From positions 3,472,001 through 3,536,000 of the forward strand of contig NZ_CP180351.1 of assembly GCF_048006345.1 (NCBI RefSeq): 64,000 nt of DNA, in the 5' to 3' direction. The notes beneath the pieces are model-generated. The model was not told the DNA's origin and made no database searches. It was given only the letters and a program-made list of their open reading frames with translations. A program made the position numbers and the translations under genes. Every line of letters starts with the position of its first letter. The first letter of the stretch is position 1. Positions 15,941 to 24,924 of this stretch are shown piece after piece. This DNA comes from Marivita sp030148515. Its GTDB lineage: Bacteria > Pseudomonadota > Alphaproteobacteria > Rhodobacterales > Rhodobacteraceae.

Positions 15941-18544
15941 TCAGAACCGATCAAGCAAGCGTTCAAGATACTCCAGTTCTTCCTCGGGGCGTTCGCCTTC
16001 GCCCGACCGGCGGCGGATTTCATCAAGCAATTCGCGTGCCCGGCGATAGACATCCTCACCCTGAAGCAGGTTCTCGTTCGACCCGATCTGGCCGTTCGAG
16101 CCGACATTCCGTCCCAGCGGGTCACGTTGCTGACCGGGGTCGGTTCCGTCGGCCATGCCTTGCTGGCCCTGCCCCTGTTGTTGCTGCTGCGCCATCGCCT
16201 CACCAAGGTTGCGCATGCCTTCGCGCAACGCTTCCATGGCTTCGGACTGGTTGTCGATCGCACCGGCAAGGTCGTTCTCGCGAAGTGCTTCCTCGGCACC
16301 TTCCATCGCACCCTCGGCGCGGCCCAGCGCTTCTCGTGCGGCATCACCCGCTTCGGTGCCCGCTCCGGGCAGGTTTTGCGACTGGCGGTTCAGTTCCTGC
16401 CGCAGGGCACGCTGACGGTCTGCAAGGCTCTCTTGGAGGCTTTGCCCCTCGCCGTTTTGGCCCTGACCCGGCTGTTGTCCTTGACCCTGCCCCTGGCCTT
16501 GTCCTTGCTGTTGACCCTGACCCTGCTGACCGGGCTGTTGGCCCGGCTGCTGGCCCTGTTGGCCTTGCTGACCGGGGTTGAACTGTTCCTGAAGATCTCG
16601 GAACGCCTGATCCGACAGCCCCTGCTGTTCACGCAGCGTCTCGGCAAGACCTTCCATTGCCTGCTCGCCCGGAGACTGGCCCTGCTGGCCCTGACCTTGC
16701 GTGACCTGCATGTTCTCCATCATCTGGCGCAACTGTTCGAGCGCTTCCTGCGCTTCGGCCATGCGGCCCTGCTCCATCAGCTCCTGGATGCGGTCCATCA
16801 TCGCCTGCAGGTCGTTCTGACTCATCTCCATCATGTTCTGGTTCTGGGTCATTTCCTGATCGGGGTTGTTTTCCCGATCTTGCTGCGCCTGACGTGACAA
16901 TTGCCGCAGATAGTCGTCTGTGGCTTCGCGCAATTCCTGCATGAGTTCGGCGATTTCCTGGTCGGATGCCCCGTTTCGCATCGCTTCAGACAGCCGATCC
17001 TGCGCCCGCTGCAGCCGCTCCAGAGCGTCTTCCAGATCACCCTCCTCAAGCCGGATCGCCAAATCCCACATGGCTTGCGCAATCTCGGCCTGCTGATCGT
17101 CGGTCATGGTGACCTGCGACAAGGCCTCGACCCGTCGCATGATCGTCCGAAGCCGCAGGAAATCCGTACTGGACCGGAACACATCGTCAGGACGGTGCGA
17201 CACAGCCCGCATCAGCATCGCGACATCCGCAGCATTGTCCCGGTTCCACAGCAGCGAGCGACGCAGGTCAATGATCGCTGCCGCCATCGGATCAAAGAAC
17301 CTGCGGCCCGGCAGGGTGATCACTTCGGGCGCGGCTTCGCCGATCTGATCCGCCTCATCGGTGACGGTCATGCTCAGCGTGACGGGAAGATTGGCCCACG
17401 GATGTTGCGAGAAATTGTCGACCAGCGTTTCGGTAAAGTCGGACCTGTCGCCAGCAATCGGCATGGGCAAAGGCAGTTCGATCACGGCGCGCGGTTCGGG
17501 ATCAATCCTCAAGCCATACCGGCGATCCACGTCATTCAGGGCCAATTCGATGCGCGCGACACCTGTGGCGACGGCATAGTCATCCTTGGCGGTAAACGGA
17601 ATCTGCGCTTCGCCGTCGTAGCTGACATCAATCTCTCCGTCGCGCATGACCTCTGGTGCGCGGTCTGGCGTCGCGACGATTTCCCAAAGCCGACCTCCGG
17701 GTCCTTCGATCTCGAGCCGGCCGGATTGCGTGACGGTGAATTCCTGTGCTGTGCTGGTCGATGCCTCGACGATCTGTTCGGGTGTTGCGGTGGGCGCTGT
17801 CCGGTTCGAGACGGTCTCCGAAACACTCAACACGCCGACTTCGCCATAGAACCGCAAGGTGACGCGGCTGCCTTCCGGCGTCTCAAGCCGCGCGTCGCGG
17901 ATGTCGTTGAGATAGATCGACGGAAGTCCCGTATAGCGCGGCGGTTCGAGCCAGCCTTCCCAGGTCGGACCGGAGGCCAGATCAGAGCCGCTCGGCCCCA
18001 TGGCAGAGACCGTCTGTACCTTGAGCACGGAGCCGAAAACTGCAGCGACCAGGAACGCGAGTACCGCGACATAGCGCAACGCAAAGGGATCTGCCTTGGA
18101 CACACGAAGATCAGGCTCCGCCGCCTTGGCGTCTTTCAACCGGGCTGCCATCCGCGCCTGATGCGCATTCCACACGGCCAAAGATGCGGGATCATTGGCG
18201 CCGATCGCCTGGCTGTCCATCGCCGCAAGGATGGGGTTCCCGGGTAGCGTCGAATCCAAGCGGGCCAAAGCCTTCGTTTCAGAAGGCCAAGAGAATTTGC
18301 GCAGTCCGCGCAACAGCGCCCAGATGGCTGCCAAACCGGATGCCGCAAGAACAGTCCAGACCGCTTCGACCGGCAGATAGTCCTGCAGACCCAGCATCAG
18401 GAATGCCAAAAGCGCGAACAAGACGGACCAGAACGGCCAGAACGCGCGCACGATGGACTCTGCGCCCATCCCCAAGCGGGTCAGGAACAAGGGCCATCGC
18501 AAGGCGGCATTTATCTCCGATGGCAGGTCATCCCGTGCGGTCAT
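15941..18544 (-). CDS. DUF4175 / TIGR02302 family large membrane protein
   Basis: 867 residues from the ATG at 18544, preceded by GGGAG at proper spacing; a start at 18562 is possible but poorly supported. Two N-terminal membrane helices (about residues 35-85) and a further one near 165-185 are followed by a large presumed periplasmic region. Then come long helical, Gln/Met-rich segments and a Gly/Gln tract (about 650-710) of repeated GQQ/GQG units. The family is widespread in alphaproteobacteria next to lysA, but its function is unknown. It lies 36 bp downstream of lysA and may share its transcript. Confidence 0.85.
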   Translation of the reverse strand: MTARDDLPSEINAALRWPLFLTRLGMGAESIVRAFWPFWSVLFALLAFLMLGLQDYLPVEAVWTVLAASGLAAIWALLRGLRKFSWPSETKALARLDSTLPGNPILAAMDSQAIGANDPASLAVWNAHQARMAARLKDAKAAEPDLRVSKADPFALRYVAVLAFLVAAVFGSVLKVQTVSAMGPSGSDLASGPTWEGWLEPPRYTGLPSIYLNDIRDARLETPEGSRVTLRFYGEVGVLSVSETVSNRTAPTATPEQIVEASTSTAQEFTVTQSGRLEIEGPGGRLWEIVATPDRAPEVMRDGEIDVSYDGEAQIPFTAKDDYAVATGVARIELALNDVDRRYGLRIDPEPRAVIELPLPMPIAGDRSDFTETLVDNFSQHPWANLPVTLSMTVTDEADQIGEAAPEVITLPGRRFFDPMAAAIIDLRRSLLWNRDNAADVAMLMRAVSHRPDDVFRSSTDFLRLRTIMRRVEALSQVTMTDDQQAEIAQAMWDLAIRLEEGDLEDALERLQRAQDRLSEAMRNGASDQEIAELMQELREATDDYLRQLSRQAQQDRENNPDQEMTQNQNMMEMSQNDLQAMMDRIQELMEQGRMAEAQEALEQLRQMMENMQVTQGQGQQGQSPGEQAMEGLAETLREQQGLSDQAFRDLQEQFNPGQQGQQGQQPGQQPGQQGQGQQQGQGQGQGQGQQPGQGQNGEGQSLQESLADRQRALRQELNRQSQNLPGAGTEAGDAAREALGRAEGAMEGAEEALRENDLAGAIDNQSEAMEALREGMRNLGEAMAQQQQQGQGQQGMADGTDPGQQRDPLGRNVGSNGQIGSNENLLQGEDVYRRARELLDEIRRRSGEGERPEEELEYLERLLDRF

Positions 18545-18580
18545 TCCGATCTCCCGGTTCATTGACCGCGGGTGAATGCC

Positions 18581-19846
18581 TCACAGCCATGGGGGAATGG
18601 TATCTCGGTTTATGATTTCGTCAAAGTCGGGACGCTGACGAATGACAGCGAATTGATCACCCTTTGCCAAAACTTCAGGCACAAGCGGCCGCGTGTTGTA
18701 TTCGCTGGCCATCACCGCGCCATAAGCTCCTGCGGATCTGAAGGCCACGAGGTCACCCGCAGCCAGGGGCGGCATCATGCGATTCTTGGCAAAGGTATCG
18801 CCCGATTCACACACCGGACCCACAATGTCATAGGCCTGCTGCTCGACCCCGGCTTCGGGTTCGACGACAGGAATGATGTCGTGATGCGCGTCATACATCG
18901 CCGGACGGATCAGGTCGTTCATCGCCCCGTCAAGGATCAGGAACTGCCGCCCCTCGCCCTGCTTGACGTAGATGACCCGGCTGACAAGGATTCCTGCATT
19001 GCCGGCAATCAGACGACCCGGTTCAATCTCGATCTCGCAGCCCAGATGGCCCACAGTGCGCTTGATCAGCGCGCCATAGTCCGAAGGCAAAGGCGGCGCC
19101 TCGTTCGAGCGGGTGTAGGGAATGCCCAGCCCGCCGCCCAGATCAAGCCGCCGGATATTGTGCCCATCGGCGCGCAGCTGTTCTGTCAGTTCGGCAACTT
19201 TGCGATAGGCCAGCTCGTAGGGTTCAAGCTCGGTCAGCTGCGACCCGATATGCACGTCGATCCCGATCACGTCGATGCCGGGCAAAGCCGCCGCTTCGGC
19301 ATAAACCGCGCGCGCCTTCGAGATCGGGATCCCAAACTTGTTCTCGGATTTTCCGGTCGAAATCTTGGCGTGCGTCTTGGCATCGACGTCGGGATTCACC
19401 CGAATGGTGATCGGCGCAATCTTGCCCAGACACGACGCAATCTCGGAAATCACCAAAAGCTCGGGTTCGCTTTCGACGTTGAATTGCCGGATCCCACCTT
19501 CCAGCGCAGCACGAATTTCAGAGCGCGTCTTGCCAACGCCGGAAAACACGATCCGGTCGCCCGGAACACCGGCAGCTTTGGCGCGCGCGTATTCGCCGCC
19601 CGACACGACATCCATGCCTGCACCCAGATCGGCAAGGGTTTTGAGAATGGCCTGGTTCGACGCGGCCTTCATCGCGTAACACACCATGTGTTCCATGCCG
19701 CTGAGGGCATCATCGAACAGCTGGTAATGGCGCGTCAGCGTGGCCGTCGAATAAAGATAGAACGGCGTTCCCACCGCAGCCGCGATATCCGCAACCGGCA
19801 CATCTTCGGCATAAAGCTCGCCGTCACGATACAGAAAATGATCCAC
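18581..19846 (-). CDS. lysA: Diaminopimelate decarboxylase (LysA)
   Basis: 421 residues, a fold-type III PLP enzyme making L-lysine from meso-DAP. The PLP lysine is Lys60 in CYAMKAASN. Other motifs are SGGEYARAKAAG, HIGSQ, the phosphate-binding LGGGLGIPY and the C-terminal CESGD (catalytic Cys) and AGAYG. The GTG at 19846 is preferred because GGAGG lies 5-6 nt upstream and the product then begins with the family's DHFLYRDG. It forms a leftward unit with the DUF2834 gene, the lipoprotein and argH upstream. Confidence 0.96.
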   Translation of the reverse strand: MDHFLYRDGELYAEDVPVADIAAAVGTPFYLYSTATLTRHYQLFDDALSGMEHMVCYAMKAASNQAILKTLADLGAGMDVVSGGEYARAKAAGVPGDRIVFSGVGKTRSEIRAALEGGIRQFNVESEPELLVISEIASCLGKIAPITIRVNPDVDAKTHAKISTGKSENKFGIPISKARAVYAEAAALPGIDVIGIDVHIGSQLTELEPYELAYRKVAELTEQLRADGHNIRRLDLGGGLGIPYTRSNEAPPLPSDYGALIKRTVGHLGCEIEIEPGRLIAGNAGILVSRVIYVKQGEGRQFLILDGAMNDLIRPAMYDAHHDIIPVVEPEAGVEQQAYDIVGPVCESGDTFAKNRMMPPLAAGDLVAFRSAGAYGAVMASEYNTRPLVPEVLAKGDQFAVIRQRPDFDEIINRDTIPPWL

Positions 19847-19985
19847 ACCTGCCTCCAGACCAGACCGCGCTGCAGTAGCGCAGCCCAAGGTTTTGCGCCA
19901 CCCCTTGCTTCTTATCTTTGAAAATACGCAATGAAGACGCGGCCATGGGCGGTTTCATTGGGTTCGCAGATACCTGTGATCTCCG

Positions 19986-20303
19986 TCAGGTGATCGGCTT
20001 GGACCGCAAAAACAGATAAAGTGGCAATCCGCAGCTGACACCGATGCAATAGGTGGCCGGGATGGCAATCAGCGCGACCCAATTCCGTCGCACGAAAACC
20101 TCGGCAATAATCCAGATGGTCAGTGAGACTGCAGCAATCGTGAGGTCCCAAGTCAAACCCGTGGTCGCGTCATTGACGTACCACGCATCGATCATCGCGC
20201 CGAGATTCCAGCCGTTTTCCTGAAACCACGACACGAAATAATACATCGGATGGATGGCACCCCAAATCGCAAGAGCGAGGTAGATCCAGCGCATTGGCGT
20301 CAT
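19986..20303 (-). CDS. DUF2834 domain membrane protein
   Basis: A 105-residue protein with three predicted membrane helices. The WGAIHPMYYFVSWFQENG and LTWDLTIAAVSLTIWIIAE segments match the DUF2834 family. Function is unknown. The ATG at 20303 overlaps the stop of the small lipoprotein (ATGA), giving a tight argH-lipoprotein-DUF2834 run ahead of lysA. The product ends in a polar tail (FLRSKPIT). Confidence 0.85.
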   Translation of the reverse strand: MTPMRWIYLALAIWGAIHPMYYFVSWFQENGWNLGAMIDAWYVNDATTGLTWDLTIAAVSLTIWIIAEVFVRRNWVALIAIPATYCIGVSCGLPLYLFLRSKPIT

Positions 20304-20476
20304 CAGAAATTCGCTCCCACGGTTACCGGGCCCGACCGAACGGACACGCCCGTGGATGTGCGGACGCCTTCGCTTCCGACCGAGACTGTCGTGTTGATCG
20401 AGGGTGTGATCGGTGGACCATCCGCGCCACAGGCGGCCAGCAGGGTCAAACCTACGATCAATGTGATGGGTCTCAT
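20303..20476 (-). CDS. Small lipoprotein
   Basis: 57 residues from the ATG at 20476, which overlaps the argH stop. The signal sequence RPITLIVGLTLLAACG ends in a clear lipobox (LAAC). The mature part is short and Ser/Thr/Val-rich with no known domain. Small lipoproteins are often found directly after argH in alphaproteobacteria. The role is unknown, and probably an envelope one. Confidence 0.75.
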   Translation of the reverse strand: MRPITLIVGLTLLAACGADGPPITPSINTTVSVGSEGVRTSTGVSVRSGPVTVGANF

Positions 20477-21864
20477 CCAAGCACCTCTTTCCACCGCGCG
20501 ATCTGTTCACGGACGCGAACGGGTGCGGTGCCGCCATAGCTGGTGCGGCTGGCGACAGAATTGTGAACACCCAGCACCTCAAACACATCGGCCGTAATCG
20601 CCGCGTGCACCGACTGCATGTCCTCAAGGCTCAGATCCGGCAAATCGCATCCCTTTTTCTCCGCCATCGCCACCAAGGATCCCGTGACGTGATGCGCGTC
20701 CCGGAAAGGTAGGTCGAGTGTTCGGACAAGCCAGTCAGCAAGATCAGTCGCCGTCGAAAACCCGGCAGAGGCTGCGGCTTCAAGATTGGCGCGGTTGGCA
20801 GTCATGTCCTTGACCATGCCTTCCATCGCAGCAAGCGCCAGCATCCAGTTATCGGCGGCGTCAAACACCTGTTCCTTGTCTTCCTGCATGTCCTTGGAAT
20901 AGGCGAGCGGCAGACCCTTCATCACCATCATCAGCGCAACATTCGCACCGAAGATGCGCCCGATCTTGGCTCGGATCAGCTCGGCCGCATCAGGGTTCTT
21001 CTTCTGCGGCATGATGGACGAGCCGGTCGAGAACCGGTCGGACAGGGTGACAAAGCGGAACTGTGCTGAGGACCAGATGACCAGCTCTTCGGCAAATCGG
21101 CTCAGGTGCATTGCACTGATGCTGGCGACGCTCAGAAATTCGAGAGCAAAATCCCGGTCGCTCACCGCATCAAGGCTGTTGGCCATCGGGCGGTCAAATC
21201 CCAGCGCCTGTGCCGTCATCTCGCGATCAATCGGGAAGGATGTGCCAGCCAGCGCCGCCGCGCCCAAGGGGGATTCGTTCATCCGTTTACGTGCGTCCTG
21301 AACTCGGGAAAGATCGCGCGCAAACATTTCGACATAAGCCATCATGTGATGACCCCATGTGACGGGTTGCGCGGTTTGCAGGTGCGTGAACCCCGGCATC
21401 ACCCAATCCGTGCCGGCCTCGGCCTGTGCCAGCAGCGCCCTGATGAGGGCCGTAAGGCCTGACGAAGCCGCATCAAGCTGATCCCGGACCCAAAGGCGGA
21501 AATCGGTCGCCACCTGATCATTGCGCGACCGGCCCGTGTGCAGACGTCCCGCAGGGTCACCGATCACCTCTTTCAACCGCGCCTCGACATTCATGTGGAT
21601 GTCTTCCAACGCGGTCGAAAATGCGAAGTTTCCTGTTTCAATCTCTGACAATACGGTGAGCAAGCCTTCCCGCATCGCCTCTGCATCGCTAGATGTCACA
21701 ATACCCTGCGCGGCCAACATCGCGGCGTGGGCCCTTGAACCGGCGATGTCCTGAGCAGCCATACGTTTGTCGAACCCGATCGAGGCATTGATCGCCTCCA
21801 TAATGGCATCGGGTCCGGCGGCGAAACGGCCGCCCCACATTTGGTTCGAGGATTTGTCGGACAT
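20473..21864 (-). CDS. argH: Argininosuccinate lyase (ArgH)
   Basis: 463 residues, normal for the fumarase/aspartase-superfamily enzyme releasing arginine and fumarate. The signature TGSSIMPQKKNPD lies at about 280-292, with HTGRSRNDQVATD at 109-121 and the catalytic His region GFTHLQTAQPVTWGHH at 158-173. The ATG at 21864 gives the family N-terminus SDKSSNQMWGGRF; an upstream extension to 21939 would run into the tlpA start region. It is divergent from tlpA with a 23-bp gap, so the promoters overlap. Confidence 0.97.
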   Translation of the reverse strand: MSDKSSNQMWGGRFAAGPDAIMEAINASIGFDKRMAAQDIAGSRAHAAMLAAQGIVTSSDAEAMREGLLTVLSEIETGNFAFSTALEDIHMNVEARLKEVIGDPAGRLHTGRSRNDQVATDFRLWVRDQLDAASSGLTALIRALLAQAEAGTDWVMPGFTHLQTAQPVTWGHHMMAYVEMFARDLSRVQDARKRMNESPLGAAALAGTSFPIDREMTAQALGFDRPMANSLDAVSDRDFALEFLSVASISAMHLSRFAEELVIWSSAQFRFVTLSDRFSTGSSIMPQKKNPDAAELIRAKIGRIFGANVALMMVMKGLPLAYSKDMQEDKEQVFDAADNWMLALAAMEGMVKDMTANRANLEAAASAGFSTATDLADWLVRTLDLPFRDAHHVTGSLVAMAEKKGCDLPDLSLEDMQSVHAAITADVFEVLGVHNSVASRTSYGGTAPVRVREQIARWKEVLG

Positions 21865-21887
21865 GGTCTTACCCCTTCGGAGGGAAA

Positions 21888-22454
21888 ATGAAGAAAATTC
21901 TTGCCGTCCTCCTCTATACGGGCCTCGTGACGCTTGCAAACCCGGCGCTGGCCGATCTCGCCAAAGCCGAGGCGATGCGCGAAGGGGATATGAAAAAGCT
22001 GACCTTCCACAGCGACCCGCAACCTGCAGGGACGGCCGAGTTCACCACCTTCGACGGCGAACCCGTGTCACTGGAGCAATACAAGGGCAAATGGGTCTTG
22101 CTGAACTTCTGGGCCACATGGTGTGCGCCCTGCCGCAAGGAAATGCCCATGTTGTCCGAATTGCAGACCGAATTTGGCGGTGAGGATTTTGACGTTGTCA
22201 CCATCGCAACCGGTCGCAACCCGCCTCCCGCGATGAAGGCGTTTTTCGACGAAATCGGTGTCGACAACCTCCCGCTTTACCGCGATCCGAAATCCGCCTT
22301 GGCGCGGGAAATGGGTGTTCTCGGGCTGCCGATCACCGTCATATTGAACCCGGACGGGCAAGAAGTCGCCCGGATGCGCGGCGATGCCGATTGGGCGTCG
22401 GACAATGCAAAGGACATCCTGCGTATGATCTTGGGGAAAGATACGGCTGGCTGA
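21888..22454 (+). CDS. tlpA: TlpA-like periplasmic thiol-disulfide oxidoreductase
   Basis: 188 residues. An N-terminal signal or anchor (LAVLLYTGLVTLANPALA) is followed by a thioredoxin domain with the active site FWATWCAPC (Cys79, Cys82) and the cis-Pro loop GLPITVI. TlpA-type proteins reduce disulfides in the periplasm, typically for c-type cytochrome or cytochrome oxidase assembly. The start follows CGGAGGG at good spacing. It shares a 23-bp divergent region with argH, an arrangement common in Rhodobacteraceae. Confidence 0.92.
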   Translation: MKKILAVLLYTGLVTLANPALADLAKAEAMREGDMKKLTFHSDPQPAGTAEFTTFDGEPVSLEQYKGKWVLLNFWATWCAPCRKEMPMLSELQTEFGGEDFDVVTIATGRNPPPAMKAFFDEIGVDNLPLYRDPKSALAREMGVLGLPITVILNPDGQEVARMRGDADWASDNAKDILRMILGKDTAG

Positions 22455-22917
22455 AATCGACGCACAGTCAGCAGGAGCTTCGGACCGTCTTCGTCACATG
22501 ATCATGGCACACGGCGCTTCACCTCGTCGAATGGTTGTAGCTGCCACCCGCGCCCCCGCGCGTCCCATGACCTGTGTTCGGGTCCAAAGCTCCTCTGCCG
22601 TGTAGGTGCATCCATTCCGCGCCATGTTCCCGCGCAACGCGCAGTCCGTGAGCAAAATGAGAGAGTGGACACTATCAGAGACCTGACGCGTGGACACACC
22701 TGAGTTCGAGCCCCCGCCCGACAGGTCTGTTCATGGCAGAAATGTGGCGACCGGCAAAGCACTTTGCCTTATTTGCCCCAAAGCGCTCCAAAAACGAGAA
22801 CAATGATCAGTTTCGCTCAGAGTTTGTCTGACGTACCCGCTTTAATTCCGCCACAATTCCGCCCAGACTCACCCAGTTGCGAGACCTGATGCGGGAATCA
22901 TCTCTGGCTCTTGGACG
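22455..22917. other. 463-bp gap without a supported gene
   Basis: Between tlpA and ugd, which converge, I see no gene I can support. Weak minus-strand ORFs (22494-22697 and 22502-22762, GTG or ATG start) have no ribosome-binding site and no family resemblance. A short stretch near 22700 (GAGTTCGAGCCCC) resembles a tRNA T-arm, but no complete tRNA folds around it. It may be a decayed tRNA or integration scar. No strong terminator was seen for either neighbour. Confidence 0.5.
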
Positions 22918-24234
22918 TCAGGAGAAGCCGATCCGTCCCACGGAATCATACGCGACAAATCCCGCCTCCCGAGTCACGGTCGCATTGTAGATATTGCGCA
23001 GGTCCGCCATCGCCGGGCGCGCCATATTCTGCGCGATCCGGCCAAGATCGAGGGCGCGGAATTCGTTCCATTCGGTCAACAGCACGATGAGATCGGCATC
23101 CTTGGCCGCTGCATATGGATCGTCCAGCCATTGCACACCCGGCAAGAGCGCCTCGCCCTCGTGTTGGCCCTGCGGATCGCAGACGCGGACCTTGGCCCCG
23201 CCCCCCACAAGCGCCGGCACGATGGTCAGCGACGGCGCATCGCGCATATCATCCGTGTTGGGTTTGAACGTCACCCCCAGCACCGCCACGGTCTTGCCGT
23301 TGAACGTGCCGTCGCACAGATCCTGCAGCTTTTCGATCATCCGACGCTTGATATCTTCGTTCACCGCGATCACCGCTTCGGTAATGTGCATCGGGCTCGC
23401 GTGTTCCTGACCAATCCGGGCCAGGGCCTTGGTGTCTTTGGGAAAGCACGATCCGCCATACCCGGGACCTGCGTGCAGGAACTTGTTGCCGATGCGGTTG
23501 TCCATACCCATGCCTTTGGACACCTGTTTCACATCTGCACCGACCTTTTCGCAAAGGGCCGCGATCTCGTTGATGAAGGTGATCTTCGTCGCAAGAAAGG
23601 CGTTGGCCGCGTATTTGATCATCTCGGCGGATTCGAGATCGGTCGTGACAATCGGAAAATCCCGCAGGTAAAGCGGACGATAGATCTCCGACATCACCCC
23701 TGCAGCGCGATCTGTCTCGACACCCACCACAACGCGATCCGGTTTCATGAAATCGTCGATGGCCGCGCCTTCGCGCAGGAATTCCGGGTTCGATGCCACG
23801 TCGAAATCCAGGTCCGGATTGGCGGCAGCAACAACCTCGCGTACTTTGCGGTTGGTGCCCACCGGCACGGTCGACTTGGTGACAATCACCACGTAATCCT
23901 TGGCGGCTTTGGCGATCTCTTCGGCCGCAGCCATAACATATGTCAGATCCGCATGCCCGTCGCCGCGCCGCGTGGGTGTCCCCACCGCAATGAACACCGC
24001 GTCAGCCCCATCGATCGCCGTCTTCAAATCAAGCGTGAAAGACAGACGTCCCGCATCGACGTTCTTTGCCATCAGCGCATCGAGGCCCGGTTCATAAATC
24101 GGCACTTTGCCATTTTCGAGCATGTCGATCTTGCGCTGGTCCTTGTCGACGCAGACGACTTCATGACCGAAATCGGAAAAACACACCCCAGACACCAGAC
24201 CAACATACCCGGTCCCGATCATCGCAATCTTCAT
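22918..24234 (-). CDS. ugd: UDP-glucose 6-dehydrogenase
   Basis: 438 residues. It oxidises UDP-glucose to UDP-glucuronate with NAD+ for surface polysaccharides. The Rossmann motif GTGYVGLVSG is at residues 7-16, the catalytic Cys lies in GYGGSCFPKDTKAL, and the substrate-binding NPEFLREGAAIDDFMKPDR segment is present. Length and domains are those of the Ugd/TuaD family. It stands alone between tlpA and the photosynthesis cluster. No glycosyltransferase gene is near. Confidence 0.97.
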   Translation of the reverse strand: MKIAMIGTGYVGLVSGVCFSDFGHEVVCVDKDQRKIDMLENGKVPIYEPGLDALMAKNVDAGRLSFTLDLKTAIDGADAVFIAVGTPTRRGDGHADLTYVMAAAEEIAKAAKDYVVIVTKSTVPVGTNRKVREVVAAANPDLDFDVASNPEFLREGAAIDDFMKPDRVVVGVETDRAAGVMSEIYRPLYLRDFPIVTTDLESAEMIKYAANAFLATKITFINEIAALCEKVGADVKQVSKGMGMDNRIGNKFLHAGPGYGGSCFPKDTKALARIGQEHASPMHITEAVIAVNEDIKRRMIEKLQDLCDGTFNGKTVAVLGVTFKPNTDDMRDAPSLTIVPALVGGGAKVRVCDPQGQHEGEALLPGVQWLDDPYAAAKDADLIVLLTEWNEFRALDLGRIAQNMARPAMADLRNIYNATVTREAGFVAYDSVGRIGFS

Positions 24235-24310
24235 GGAACTGCCCCTGTTCTTTGTTGGCCGTGTTTTGCGTCAGCCGCACAGATCGGTCAACTCTGCGAC
24301 GCCAAGGGCG

Positions 24311-24343
24311 CAAAAGAAAAGGGCGCGCTGTGGCAGCGCGCCC
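24311..24343 (-). terminator. Intrinsic terminator after cycA
   Basis: GGGCGCGCTG (24321-24330) and CAGCGCGCCC (24334-24343) form a 10-bp GC stem. Read on the minus strand it is followed by TTTTCTTTTG, a good U-tract. It sits 25 bp past the cycA stop and probably closes the long bchF-to-cycA transcription unit. Confidence 0.85.
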
Positions 24344-24367
24344 CGTTCAGGAACAATTGTCGCTCGT

Positions 24368-24817
24368 TTAGGAGCCGGAACCTGTGCCTTCATGCACAGT
24401 ATCGGCATCCGGGCTGACCGTTACGAGATAGGCGTAAACGTCTTCCATGCCACTGCGCAGACGGAAGGACATTTTTGACCGCGCGCCGCTGTCGCCAAGA
24501 AATTCAGCAAGGAAGCCCTTGGGATCCTGAACATAAGCAACGAATGTCTCTTCGTTCCAGACCAGACCGGCTTCACCAGCTGCAACGATGCTGTCGCCAT
24601 AGCGGAAATCTGCCACGGTTCCCGCCTTGCGGCCAATGATGTTGTACAGGTTCGGACCAGTGCGGCCGCCCTTCACGATCTCCGTACCATCATCCGCCAC
24701 GATCATGTGGCAGGATTTGCACTTGTTGAATTCCTTTTCACCAGCAGCAGCATCCTGTGCAAATGCTGCGCCTGAGCCTGCAAGCACGATGGCTGCAGTT
24801 GCGATCATCAACTTCAT
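24368..24817 (-). CDS. cycA: Cytochrome c2
   Basis: 149 residues: signal peptide to AFA (residue 20), then a class I cytochrome c. The heme is bound at CKSCH (Cys33, Cys36, His37) and the sixth ligand is Met116 in SKMSFR. The TGPNLYNIIGRKAG segment is typical of Rhodobacter-type c2. In the periplasm it carries electrons from the bc1 complex to the reaction centre, here probably via the tetraheme PufC. ATG 24817 gives the correct signal peptide. It is the last gene of the bchF-cycA run. Confidence 0.94.
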   Translation of the reverse strand: MKLMIATAAIVLAGSGAAFAQDAAAGEKEFNKCKSCHMIVADDGTEIVKGGRTGPNLYNIIGRKAGTVADFRYGDSIVAAGEAGLVWNEETFVAYVQDPKGFLAEFLGDSGARSKMSFRLRSGMEDVYAYLVTVSPDADTVHEGTGSGS

Positions 24818-24924
24818 GGGTGAACTCCTCTCTCGTGTTCGGCGCAAACTAACGCTTTCTTGCATTGTTAACCAATAGCAAACCCGTTTGGTTCCCCAAT
24901 CAGGTAACTTGTGCTTAGGTTAAG

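Noticed and set aside
16901..18247. 448-codon plus-strand ORF opposite the DUF4175 gene
   Set aside because: Antisense shadow of a long GC-rich gene; His/Arg-rich translation without domains.
22695..22735. Possible tRNA (T-arm-like GAGTTCGAGCCCC)
   Set aside because: No acceptor, D- or anticodon stem could be built around it.
22494..22762. Two small minus-strand ORFs (67 and 86 codons) in the tlpA-ugd gap
   Set aside because: No ribosome-binding site, no recognised motif, and overlapping one another in different frames.
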